Positions 1 through 7,400 of a stretch of DNA of 14,890 bases are shown piece after piece (position 1 is the first letter of the stretch; every line of letters begins with the position of its first letter). The translations under genes were made by a program, and so were the position numbers. The notes beneath the pieces were generated by a model. The model worked only from the letters and a program-made list of their open reading frames with translations, had not been told where the DNA came from and ran no database searches. This DNA comes from Planctomycetota bacterium (lineage in GTDB: Bacteria > Planctomycetota > Phycisphaerae > UBA1845): NCBI GenBank assembly GCA_024278775.1, contig JAJRSP010000059.1, positions 1 to 14,890 of the forward strand, in the 5' to 3' direction.

Positions 1-1
1 C

Positions 2-601
2 GGTTCTATTCTGTCGGCCGAGCGTGTGCTTCTCAATTTTCTTCAACGGCTGTGCGGGGTGGCTACGCTCACGCGTGCCTATGTGGATGCCGTATCGGGG
101 ACGGGGGCTCGTGTGCTGGATACGCGCAAGACGACACCGGCCTGGCGCACGCTGGACAAGTATGCCGTGCGCAGCGCCGGCGGGTTGAATCACCGGACCG
201 GTTTGTACGACGCGGTACTCATCAAGGACAATCACCTCTCCGATGTGGATCCGGATCGTCTGTCCGCTCTCGTTTTCGATATGCTCAACCGACTGCACGC
301 GAAAGGGATCGTGCCGGGTTTTGTCGAGGTGGAGGCCGACACCCTGACTCAGGTGGAGGCGTTGTTTTCCGTGACCGGGATCGACATCGTGCTGCTGGAT
401 AACTTCACTCTCGACGAGTTGCGTCGCGCGGTGGCGCTTCGCGATGGGGTTGGGTTGCGCGGCAAGGTGGAACTCGAAGCCTCGGGTGGTATTACCCTCA
501 AGACGATCCGCGCGGTGGCGGAGACCGGCGTCGAACGAATATCCGTGGGTGCTATCACGCACGCCGCACCGGCGCTCGATCTCTCGCTGGAGCGCACGTG
601 A
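2..601 (+). CDS. nadC: Nicotinate-nucleotide pyrophosphorylase (carboxylating), 5' truncated by window edge
   Basis: The enzyme converts quinolinate and PRPP to nicotinate mononucleotide, CO2 and PPi in cytoplasmic de novo NAD synthesis. The frame is open from base 2, and 199 codons are present of a family that is usually about 280-290 residues, so the N-terminal sandwich domain is mostly outside the window. Visible family landmarks, in order, are ERVLLNFLQRLCGVATLT, the phosphate/substrate-binding stretch TRKTTPAWRTLDKYAV followed by GGLNHR, the segment AVLIKDNHL, the acidic strand VEVEAD, LLDNF, and the late barrel motifs ELEASGGI and ISVGAITH. These make the assignment secure. No start codon is claimed, because the GTG at 26 lies inside the conserved ERVLLNFL block. 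The stop TGA (599-601) overlaps the ATG of the next gene, so the two are probably co-transcribed and translationally coupled. Confidence 0.95.
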   Translation, partial: GSILSAERVLLNFLQRLCGVATLTRAYVDAVSGTGARVLDTRKTTPAWRTLDKYAVRSAGGLNHRTGLYDAVLIKDNHLSDVDPDRLSALVFDMLNRLHAKGIVPGFVEVEADTLTQVEALFSVTGIDIVLLDNFTLDELRRAVALRDGVGLRGKVELEASGGITLKTIRAVAETGVERISVGAITHAAPALDLSLERT

Positions 602-1662
602 TGTGGGACAGCGGCGCGTACGGTTATCTATCCGACTATGTGTTGTTCTGGTGTCTTCTCATTTCGCTGCTCGTGCATACCTGGTGTTTCTTCAAGCTGT
701 TCCCTAGGGAGAAATATAAAAAGACGGGTCTGGTGATCGGCAACCTGCTCGTGATGCTGAGCATGTTGGGGGGCGTGGCCATGGCGATGGAAACGCACAT
801 TCGCTTCACACTCGTGGAGACGGATTCGTTCGGCGTATCGCTTCCCGCTCGGCGTTGGTTCACGCTCAACACCAGCCTCAACTCACTCGGCTGCCGCGAC
901 AAGGAATGGACGGAAGAAAAGCCGCCGGGGGTGAGACGTATCGCCTTTGTGGGTGACTCCTTCACCTACGGCTGGGGCATCGTTCACCCTCAAGATCGAT
1001 TTGCCGACATCCTTCAGGCTCGCTTTGACAATCGCCGCCCCGGTGCGGTGGAGATTCTCAACGTCGCCAAACCCGGCTGGAATACGGGTGATGAAATCCC
1101 CCCGGTCCATGATATCACGACGTGGTATCACGTGGATGAGGTCGTCCTGTGTTATGTCCCGAACGATATCGAAGGGCTGGCCAAGAAGAGCGAAGATTTT
1201 GACCCGACCAAGCCTCCGGTTTCCACCTTTTTCAACCTGGATAGCTCGTGTCTGATCGACTATTTGTACCAGCGGATCTACCTGCCCCGATTGCCCACGG
1301 TTCGAGGTTTTCACGACTGGCTGGCCGACGCCTACGCCGACGGACCCACGCTACGCCGGCACCTTCAACAGCTTTCCGATATCAAGCGCGAGTGCGACGA
1401 GACCGGCGCGACCTTGCGCGTGGTGCTGCTCCCGTTTATCAAAACCAGCGGGAAGAAGTTAGACATGGCCAAGTTGTACGCGAACTTGGGTGCGTTTTTG
1501 GATAGCCTTCACGTCGAACATGCAAATCTGCTGCCGAGCATTCAGGGGGTTCCACCGGCCGAGCTCGTTGTGAACACCGCGGATGCACATCCCAACGAAG
1601 AAGCCCACCGCCGGTTTGCGGAAGCGATATGGAGTGCGTTTTACGCCGCAGACGAGAAGTAG
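601..1662 (+). CDS. Membrane-anchored SGNH/GDSL-fold hydrolase-like protein
   Basis: The protein has 353 residues if it starts at ATG 601; a GTG at 598 in the same frame would add one residue. GGAG at 589-592 can serve either start. The N-terminus has two hydrophobic segments (about residues 10-30 and 43-64), so the catalytic part is anchored in the membrane. SGNH blocks follow in order: block I FVGDSFTYGWG (Ser about 120), block II around AKPGWNTGDE (Gly), block III YVPND (Asn about 188), and block V ADAHPNEEAH (Asp about 328, His about 330). The full Ser-Gly-Asn-His set is therefore present and the protein is probably an active esterase, acetylhydrolase or O-acyltransferase partner; the substrate cannot be read from sequence. 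The ATG overlaps the nadC stop as TGATG. The 3' end is convergent with the lipoprotein gene, with only 6 bp between them. Confidence 0.85.
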   Translation: MWDSGAYGYLSDYVLFWCLLISLLVHTWCFFKLFPREKYKKTGLVIGNLLVMLSMLGGVAMAMETHIRFTLVETDSFGVSLPARRWFTLNTSLNSLGCRDKEWTEEKPPGVRRIAFVGDSFTYGWGIVHPQDRFADILQARFDNRRPGAVEILNVAKPGWNTGDEIPPVHDITTWYHVDEVVLCYVPNDIEGLAKKSEDFDPTKPPVSTFFNLDSSCLIDYLYQRIYLPRLPTVRGFHDWLADAYADGPTLRRHLQQLSDIKRECDETGATLRVVLLPFIKTSGKKLDMAKLYANLGAFLDSLHVEHANLLPSIQGVPPAELVVNTADAHPNEEAHRRFAEAIWSAFYAADEK

Positions 1663-1668
1663 TCAGGC

Positions 1669-2058
1669 TCAGCCGCCCACTGGTTTGGGGCGATCAACAG
1701 TGATTTTGATCGCCGTTTGTACGCGAGCCTTGCCTTGCTTTTCGATACGCACTTCACCGCGTACGCGGTCGCCTTCGCGAAGGTCTTTCAGTGTGGAGAT
1801 GACACCGTTGATGATGATTTCGGTTTCTTTGGTGACGAGTGCGTGGCCGAGAATATCCTGCCCCTGCTTTTCACTGAAGTACATCACACTGATCTTTCCC
1901 GTGTGTTCGGAAGATCGCTCGACGGATTCGATCTTTCCTTCCAGCGTGATGAACTTGAAGCCGGTTTCTTTCTCTTTGCAGCCGGAAATCGCGGCGAGCC
2001 ATACACCCAGACACACCAGCCCGATCGAATCACGCCTCATCCCAACACAAGCCGCCAT
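1669..2058 (-). CDS. Small predicted lipoprotein of unknown function
   Basis: The protein has 129 residues. It begins MAACVGMRRDS, followed by a hydrophobic stretch and a lipobox-like ISGC with the modified Cys at about residue 27, then a lysine-rich linker KEKETG. This indicates export and lipid anchoring. The mature part (about 100 residues) is rich in beta-strand-like segments, e.g. TLEGKIESVE, KISVMYFSE and DRVRGEVRIEKQGKARV, and may be an OB-fold-like or similar small beta domain; no family is recognised. GGAG eight to nine bases before the ATG at 2058 supports this start over the internal Met at residue 7, and this start also leaves the positively charged MRR before the hydrophobic core. 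The SGNH gene converges on it from the other side. A weak promoter is proposed at 2122-2150. Confidence 0.75.
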   Translation of the reverse strand: MAACVGMRRDSIGLVCLGVWLAAISGCKEKETGFKFITLEGKIESVERSSEHTGKISVMYFSEKQGQDILGHALVTKETEIIINGVISTLKDLREGDRVRGEVRIEKQGKARVQTAIKITVDRPKPVGG

Positions 2059-2121
2059 GATTGATTTCTCCGTGTTACACCCCGGTGTGGACTACTCCAC
2101 GAGTTCCCAAAGCCGAAAGAT

Positions 2122-2150
2122 ACTTTATGCGTTCGTTCGCCACGATGCAA
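2122..2150 (-). promoter_or_regulatory. Possible promoter for the lipoprotein gene
   Basis: On the minus strand TTGCAT (2150-2145) and TAAAGT (2127-2122) are separated by exactly 17 bp, upstream of the ATG at 2058. The -35 match is only 3 of 6 and the -10 match 4 of 6, so this is a plausible but weak vegetative promoter. Confidence 0.3.
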
Positions 2151-2198
2151 TGCTGCGCTCGCCACATGGGATCATTGGGGACGCATGACACTTTCGAC

Positions 2199-2333
2199 GG
2201 GTGCCCCATTCTTCGGGTACTCACGAAGGGTGGGGGACGGAGTTCGTATACAAGACTCCGTTCGCCACCCGAATCATCATCGCCTTCGTTTTCGTTCCCC
2301 ACCCTTTGCCTTGAGGCAAAGAATGGGGCACCT
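2199..2333. repeat. Composite palindromic repeat element (two 33-bp hairpins in inverted orientation), copy 1
   Basis: A 33-bp hairpin unit at 2203-2235 starts GCCCCATTCTTCG and ends CGAAGGGTGGGG. A second 33-bp unit in reverse orientation lies at 2297-2329; read on the minus strand it starts GCCCCATTCTTTGCC and ends GGCAAAGGGTGGGG. The outer arms of the two units are identical, while the inner stems differ but still pair (CTTCG/CGAAG versus CTTTGCC/GGCAAAG). In this orientation each stem contains two T·G wobbles, whereas the opposite strand would have A·C mismatches. The 61 bp between them contains a smaller inverted repeat, ACGGAGT (2237-2243) and ACTCCGT (2255-2261), with an 11-base loop. 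The whole element is bounded by GGTGCCCC and GGGGCACC. No protein is encoded. The organisation is like a REPIN or a small MITE. A second copy lies at 9427-9512. Confidence 0.75.
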
Positions 2334-2367
2334 GCTGTGCTTGTGTGCGGCATGTGGTGCGGTGACA

Positions 2368-2383
2368 CGAAGAACGGAGCACC
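2368..2383. repeat. Decayed remnant of the palindromic repeat arm
   Basis: The 16 bases CGAAGAACGGAGCACC differ at two positions from CGAAGAATGGGGCACC, the reverse complement of the left outer arm of the element at 2199-2333. It lies 36 bp beyond that element, and GGTGC (2356-2360 region) and GCACC (2379-2383) could form its own imperfect hairpin. The rest of 2334-2429 shows nothing recognisable. Confidence 0.4.
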
Positions 2384-2429
2384 CCGCCTACGACGGTGTC
2401 GTGCGCCGGGGTTACTGATCCGGCCGCGG

Positions 2430-3236
2430 TCAGGAAGCGGGCGGCATGGATTCGCGACATGTCGCGATGAGTTTTGGGTCGGGGCATACGATCGTGCGGT
2501 CATACCGGCATCGTTTCATTGCCGAGAAAACCGCATCGACTTCACGGGGGCATTCCGCATGACCCGGCAGCCGCACGGTGCCGACCCGGTGCCGGAGCGT
2601 CTCCATCCAGTCCGCCGCTGACCCAATGCGAGACAAACGGGCCACGTCAAGACAAACCCCGACCGATCCGGAGTTGGCCTCGTCGAGAAGTTCGCGCAGT
2701 TCCGTCGGTGAAAGCAGTCCACCGCCCACCGCCGCCTCTACGGCCACCACCACGCCGTGTTGTTCCGCCGAGAAACGTACTGCGTGCAGCAGGGCGAACG
2801 TAAAGTTCAGATGTTCCTGATAGCTTCGGAAACCGGCTTGCGCGCCAGCTTCGTTTTCGGGGTTCGTGACGCGATAGATCGGCGGAAGCGTGACATGGAG
2901 GCTAACGACGCCAAGAGTGGCACAGGTCTCGATGACCGAGTTGAGAGCGGGAATCGCATCGCCCGCGTGGGAATTGTCGCATCGACACGCCACGGCGCAC
3001 GGATGAGGAGGTTGTGCGGGGAACGAGTCCGCCAGAGCGGTCAGCGTTGCTGCAGCCGACTCCGTTCCCTTGCGAAGATCCCACTCGACGCCGTCGAAGC
3101 CCTTCCCTGTGATTTTCTCGTGCGATGTGGTCAGGCCGTGCCAGGTCGGATCAACCCGGAGCGGAGCAAGCACGGCACGCGCGCCGGCCCACAACTCACA
3201 GTGCGATCGGTCGGCGGTCTCTTTTGCCTCGCTCAT
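2430..3236 (-). CDS. TIM-barrel sugar phosphate isomerase/epimerase-like protein (xylose isomerase/AP endonuclease 2 superfamily)
   Basis: The protein has 268 residues, about the usual length for one (beta/alpha)8 barrel of this superfamily. Recognisable strand motifs are GFDGVEWDL (about 46-54), VVSLHV (110-115), GVVVAVEA (161-168), SVGVCLDVARL (191-201) and RVGTVRLPGH (217-226). They follow the usual order of metal-ligand strands, and E167 and D197 sit where the family has its Glu and Asp ligands. However, the usual D-x-x-H after strand 6 is D-V-A-R here, and the strand-7 V-H is V-R. The metal site therefore looks partly lost and catalysis is doubtful. There is no clear signal peptide. No good ribosome binding site precedes the ATG at 3236, and a TATAGT lies just upstream (3250-3245), so the message could be nearly leaderless. 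It is divergent from mutL. Specific substrate is unknown. Confidence 0.7.
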   Translation of the reverse strand: MSEAKETADRSHCELWAGARAVLAPLRVDPTWHGLTTSHEKITGKGFDGVEWDLRKGTESAAATLTALADSFPAQPPHPCAVACRCDNSHAGDAIPALNSVIETCATLGVVSLHVTLPPIYRVTNPENEAGAQAGFRSYQEHLNFTFALLHAVRFSAEQHGVVVAVEAAVGGGLLSPTELRELLDEANSGSVGVCLDVARLSRIGSAADWMETLRHRVGTVRLPGHAECPREVDAVFSAMKRCRYDRTIVCPDPKLIATCRESMPPAS

Positions 3237-3252
3237 AGACGGTGACTATACT
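3224..3252 (+). promoter_or_regulatory. Candidate sigma-70-type promoter for mutL
   Basis: TTGCCT (3224-3229), a 17-bp spacer and TATACT (3247-3252) match the vegetative consensus at 4 of 6 and 5 of 6 positions. Transcription would start near 3259, leaving a leader of about 97 bases before the mutL ATG. The -35 box lies inside the first codons of the divergent TIM-barrel gene. Confidence 0.45.
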
Positions 3253-3355
3253 CGCTCGCGACGCGAACCGCGACGGGAGCCCTACACGCTTGCCTTGGTC
3301 GCGCGTGTCATCGGCGTTTGTTATTCAGTGCCGGGGAATGCAGCATAGGGTCGCA

Positions 3356-5260
3356 ATGAATCAAGTGAGTCGTATCCAAGTCCTTCCTGATCTTCTCGTC
3401 AGGAAGATCGCCGCCGGTGAGGTCGTCGAGCGGCCCGCGAGCGTCGTGAAGGAGCTGGTTGAAAACGCCATTGATGCCGGTGCCACGCGGGTGTCTCTCA
3501 CGATCGAAGAGGGTGGTAAGCAGCTCATCCGTGTGACGGATGATGGTTGTGGTATGGCCCCCGAAGAGCTTCGGCTGGCCATCACCCAACACGCCACGAG
3601 CAAAGTGACCCGAGAGGAAGACCTGCACCACATCGGGACCATGGGGTTTCGCGGTGAGGCGCTGGCGAGTATTTCTTCCGTCTCCAAGCTGCGGATCGTC
3701 TCGCGTCGTCCCAATGCGGTCGAGGCGTTTGAGCTTCTGGTGGTGGCCGACCAAGTCGAATCCTCTCAGGCGGCCGGAGCGCCGCCGGGGACCACCGTCG
3801 AAGTGCGCGATCTCTTTTTCAACGTGCCGGCGCGGCGGAAGTTCCTGCGCGCCGCCCCAACCGAGGTTGGCCACATCAACGAACAGTTGATCCGTATGGC
3901 GCTGCCGAATCCACAGATCGGCTTTGAGCTGACGAACAACGGGCGGGTGACGCAGAACCTGCCCCGGTGTGAATCACGCCGGCAGCGTATCGAAAAATAC
4001 TACGGGCCGGAGCTATCCGCAGCGCTGATGCACGTGGAGCGTGAGGAGCGCGGCATCCATCTCGAAGCGTTCCTCGCACCGCCCACGCAGTCCCGCGCGA
4101 CCTCGCAATGGCAGTACGCCTTTGTCAACGGCCGGTTCATACGCGACAAAAGCCTGATGCACGCTATGAAAGAAGCCTATCGCGGTCTGACGGAGCCCCA
4201 CCGGCACGCCGTGGTTTTTCTCTTTATCGATCTCGCACCGGCCGAGGTCGATGTGAACGTCCATCCGACCAAGATTGAGGTGCGATGGGCCGACCGGAAT
4301 CTGATCCACTCGCAGACGCTCAGCGCGCTCCGAGAGACGTTGCTCTCTCACGATCTCACGCCGCAGTTCAACACCGCCCGTGCCTCGCAGCCAGTGGATC
4401 CGGAGGAGCAACTGCGTGTGCGTCGTGAGATGGCCGACTGGCTCAAGACGCAGACACCTCGAAGTGCCTCTGATGCACCGGTGTATGGCGGGGCTTCGGG
4501 TGGCGGCTCGGGCGCGCCGTCCCGTTTTGGTAGTTCCGTCGGGGCCGGTGATCCGATGGCCACCTGGGAAGCGCTCTATGGTCGTCCGTCTCAGGAAGAT
4601 GCGGCGGCTGGCGGTTTTGACCGGGGTTCGTCGCCGGCGGATGGACCCGAGGGTGCCGGCCGGTTGACGGATGCTGCGGGTGATCTCACCCGTGCCCGTG
4701 CCATACAGATGCACAACCTCTACCTTGTGATCGAAACGGATGAGGGCATCCTTATTGTCGATCAACACGCCTTGCACGAACGGGTGATGTATGAGCAGTT
4801 CAAACAGCGTATCGCAAGCGGTATGCTCGAATCGCAGCGGCTGCTTTTGCCCGAGACGTTTACCGTGACGACCGAGGAAATGACGCGGCTTCAGGAGCAC
4901 GCCGGGCTGTTCGACAAACTTGGTATTGAAGTCGAGCCGTTCGGCTCGGATGCGGTGGCCGTCCAGTCCTTCCCCACAGTGTTGAAAGATATAGACGTGT
5001 CCAAGTTCATGCGCGATCTGCTCGACAAGCTCTCCCAGCGGTCGGGCGAGACCGGCTCCGACGTCGCACTCAACGACATGCTCAGCATGATGGCGTGCAA
5101 GGCCGCCGTCAAAGCCGGCGACACCCTCACGCAGGAAGAAATCGACGCGCTGATGAAGCACCGTCATCTCATTGATCGGTCCACGAGCTGTCCCCACGGA
5201 CGCCCGACGATGCTTCGCCTCAGCAAGGCCGACCTCAACCGGCAATTTCACCGAACGTAG
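3356..5260 (+). CDS. mutL: DNA mismatch repair endonuclease MutL
   Basis: MutL is the matchmaker ATPase that couples MutS mismatch recognition to strand incision. The protein has 634 residues from ATG 3356. This start is chosen because MNQVSRIQVLPDLLVRKIAAGEVVERPAS aligns with the canonical N-terminus; the frame is open back to 3242, but that extra part resembles nothing. The GHKL ATPase motifs are present: VVKELVENAIDAGA (catalytic Glu about E33, Asn about N37), DDGCGM (about 62-67) and TMGFRGEALASISSV (about 95-109). An Ala/Gly/Ser-rich linker spans roughly residues 370-445. The C-terminal domain carries DQHALHERVMYE (469-480), which fits the DQHA-x2-E-x4-E endonuclease signature, plus ACKAAVKAG (about 580) and CPHGRP (from C612). 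All metal-site motifs are intact, so this is a nicking MutL as expected in bacteria without MutH/Dam. Confidence 0.97.
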   Translation: MNQVSRIQVLPDLLVRKIAAGEVVERPASVVKELVENAIDAGATRVSLTIEEGGKQLIRVTDDGCGMAPEELRLAITQHATSKVTREEDLHHIGTMGFRGEALASISSVSKLRIVSRRPNAVEAFELLVVADQVESSQAAGAPPGTTVEVRDLFFNVPARRKFLRAAPTEVGHINEQLIRMALPNPQIGFELTNNGRVTQNLPRCESRRQRIEKYYGPELSAALMHVEREERGIHLEAFLAPPTQSRATSQWQYAFVNGRFIRDKSLMHAMKEAYRGLTEPHRHAVVFLFIDLAPAEVDVNVHPTKIEVRWADRNLIHSQTLSALRETLLSHDLTPQFNTARASQPVDPEEQLRVRREMADWLKTQTPRSASDAPVYGGASGGGSGAPSRFGSSVGAGDPMATWEALYGRPSQEDAAAGGFDRGSSPADGPEGAGRLTDAAGDLTRARAIQMHNLYLVIETDEGILIVDQHALHERVMYEQFKQRIASGMLESQRLLLPETFTVTTEEMTRLQEHAGLFDKLGIEVEPFGSDAVAVQSFPTVLKDIDVSKFMRDLLDKLSQRSGETGSDVALNDMLSMMACKAAVKAGDTLTQEEIDALMKHRHLIDRSTSCPHGRPTMLRLSKADLNRQFHRT

Positions 5261-5449
5261 AGCGAACTCCGTTTCCGGGTAGCGGTTGGCTGCCGGGGGC
5301 ACCCGCATGGAAACCTGGGAGGCCGTGCGGACACTCGAAAGAATCGGGACGCACTACGGTTGGCGGGCCTTTCGGAAGGCATGCGGCTGCGCGGCGCAAT
5401 GGGGTCTTGGTGCGGGCCGGCTGTGCGTCGATCACTGGCATGACGTGGT

Positions 5450-7249
5450 TTATTCGTCCGGCTGGAGGATCGACATGAAGGCCCCCTGTGGGATGGCGAC
5501 GTTGCCCACGGTCTTCATCCGCTTCTTGCCTTCTTTTTGCTTTTCGAGCAGCTTGCGTTTTCGGGTGACGTCGCCGCCGTAGCACTTGGCCGTCACATCC
5601 TTACGGAAGGCTCGGATGGTTTCTCTAGCGATGATCTTACCGCCGATGGCGGCCTGTAGCGGAATCTCAAACATGTGCCGGGCGATTTCCTTCTTCAGAC
5701 GCTGGATGAGCTTGCGACCGCGGTACTGCGCCTTGTCGCGGTGAACGATCACCGAGAGCGCGTCCACCGGCACGCCGTTGACCAGGATATCCATCCGCAC
5801 CATGTCTTCGGCCTTATAGCCGGTCAGTTCGTAGTCGGCCGTGCCGTAGCCCTTGGTGCAGGTCTTCAGCTTGTCATAAAAATCATAGATGATTTCGCAA
5901 AGCGGCAACCGGTAAGTCATCAGCACGCGCGTCTGAGAAAGGTATTCGGTCTTCTTGTGCGCGCCGCGCCGATCCATGCTGAGCTGCATCACCGTACCGA
6001 CGGTGTCGGCCGGAATAATCATCTGCACGTCCACAATGGGCTCGCGGATCTCTTCGATAGCCGACAGGTCGGGTAACTCACTGGGTGATTCGATCCGGAA
6101 AGTCTTGCCGTCTTTAAGAAGCACCTCGTAGGTGACGGTCGGGGCGGTTTGGACGACGGTGATGTTGTTTTCTCGTTCCAGTCGCTCCTGAATGATCTTC
6201 ATGTGTAAGAGACCGAGAAAACCGCAGCGAAACCCGATGCCCAGAGCGTCCGAGCTGACGGTCTGATACGTGAACGAGCTGTCCGTGAGCCAGAGACGTT
6301 CCATCGCCTCACGGAGTTCGTCCGTAGTGGTGCCCACACCGGGGAAGAAATCGCAGTACACCATCTGCTGCGGTGCTTCGTATCCCGGCAGCGGTTCGTC
6401 GGTCGGGTTGGCCGAGTGAGTGATCGTATCTCCGATATTGACGTCGGCGATGGCCTTGATTCCCGCGACGAAGTACCCGACATCCCCGGCGCTAAGCGTC
6501 TCGACGATGGTCGGCTTGGGCGTGAACCGGCCCACCTCGGTGATGATGTATTTGCGTTCGATAGCCAACAGGTCGATCGGGTCACCGCGCTTGAAACTGC
6601 CGTCGAACACCCTGGCGTGACAGATGACACCACGGTGTGGATCGGGCTTGGCGTCATAAATCAACGCGCGAAGCTTGGCGTTTGGGTCACCCGTAGGCGG
6701 TGGAATCTTCTTCACAATCGTCTTGAGTAGTTCGTCGATACCGGCACCGGTCTTGGCACTGGTGAAGATCGCCTCGGAGGCGTCGAGCCCGAGTACCTGC
6801 TCCACCTCAAGCGCGATGTCTTCCGGATGGGCGGCCGGCAGATCGATCTTGTTGATGACCAGGACAATCTCCAGGTCCGCCTCCAGGGCGAGATAGGCGT
6901 TGGCGACCGTCTGTGCCTGGACGCCCTGGGTCGCGTCAACCAGCACGAGCACGCCTTCGCACGCGGCCAGGGCTCGTGAGACTTCATAGTGAAAATCGAC
7001 GTGTCCGGGGGTATCAATCAGGTTGAGTGTGTACTCGACTCCGTCCACCGTATAGGGCACGGTGGCGCGGTTGGCTTTGATGGTGATCCCCATCTCCCGT
7101 TCGAGGTCCATGTCGTCGAGAAACTGGGCGCGCATCTCGCGCGCGGTGATGGCTCCGGTATGTTCGAGGATCCGGTCGGCCAGTGTGCTCTTGCCGTGGT
7201 CAATGTGAGCCACGATGCTGAAATTACGAGTTCGTTCCAGGTTTGTCAT
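5450..7249 (-). CDS. lepA: Elongation factor 4 (LepA), ribosome-associated translational GTPase
   Basis: EF-4 is a GTPase that acts on ribosomes and affects translation and initiation/biogenesis under stress. The protein has 599 residues, the normal family length. It starts MTNLERTRNFSIVAHID at the ATG 7249-7247; the frame stays open 120 codons further upstream, but that part is low-complexity and precedes the conserved start. G motifs are AHIDHGKST (14-22), the switch I region REMGITIKA (51-59), DTPGH (79-83), NKID (133-136) and TSAKTG. The EF-G-like domains follow (GFRCGFLGLLHM, then the MDRRGAHKKTEYLS region). The LepA-specific C-terminal domain ends with KRKLLEKQKEGKKRMK followed by VAIPQGAF. 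No strong ribosome binding site is visible. It is divergent from the AI-2E gene, and its stop lies 189 bp from the convergent mutL stop; I see no clear terminator in that gap. Confidence 0.97.
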   Translation of the reverse strand: MTNLERTRNFSIVAHIDHGKSTLADRILEHTGAITAREMRAQFLDDMDLEREMGITIKANRATVPYTVDGVEYTLNLIDTPGHVDFHYEVSRALAACEGVLVLVDATQGVQAQTVANAYLALEADLEIVLVINKIDLPAAHPEDIALEVEQVLGLDASEAIFTSAKTGAGIDELLKTIVKKIPPPTGDPNAKLRALIYDAKPDPHRGVICHARVFDGSFKRGDPIDLLAIERKYIITEVGRFTPKPTIVETLSAGDVGYFVAGIKAIADVNIGDTITHSANPTDEPLPGYEAPQQMVYCDFFPGVGTTTDELREAMERLWLTDSSFTYQTVSSDALGIGFRCGFLGLLHMKIIQERLERENNITVVQTAPTVTYEVLLKDGKTFRIESPSELPDLSAIEEIREPIVDVQMIIPADTVGTVMQLSMDRRGAHKKTEYLSQTRVLMTYRLPLCEIIYDFYDKLKTCTKGYGTADYELTGYKAEDMVRMDILVNGVPVDALSVIVHRDKAQYRGRKLIQRLKKEIARHMFEIPLQAAIGGKIIARETIRAFRKDVTAKCYGGDVTRKRKLLEKQKEGKKRMKTVGNVAIPQGAFMSILQPDE

Positions 7250-7282
7250 AGAAGTTCCATACACATATCGTCCGAGCCCTGT

Positions 7283-7311
7283 AGTATAGTCAAGTTGCGC
7301 GGTTTGTGGAA
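7283..7311 (-). promoter_or_regulatory. Candidate promoter for lepA
   Basis: On the minus strand TATACT (7288-7283) lies 17 bp from TTCCAC (7311-7306). The -10 box matches 5 of 6, the -35 box is poor. It sits about 35 bases upstream of the lepA ATG. The -10 region TGACTATACT is identical to that proposed for mutL at 3243-3252. Confidence 0.4.
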
Positions 7312-7400
7312 CTGGTCTTGTGATGCGATTACGGCGCGACGTGGGTTCCGAATTGCCAACTGTGCGGGCTTGGGTTCCAATACCGACCGGAGTGAACTCG

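Noticed and set aside
2061..2621. Plus-strand frame of 186 residues across the 2059-2429 gap
   Set aside because: It runs through the palindromic repeat and into the 3' end of the minus-strand TIM-barrel gene; its sequence resembles repeat-encoded noise, not a protein family.
4013..5308. 431-residue open frame on the minus strand opposite mutL
   Set aside because: It is the complement of strongly conserved mutL motifs, resembles no family, and is expected at this GC content.
5286..5582. 98-residue plus-strand frame after mutL
   Set aside because: Half of it is antisense to the conserved lepA C-terminus and no ribosome binding site or family is seen.
7320..7400. Upstream start of the AI-2E gene
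   Set aside because: The ATG at 7401 has a good GGAGTGA ribosome binding site and gives a normal N-terminus; the upstream part has neither.
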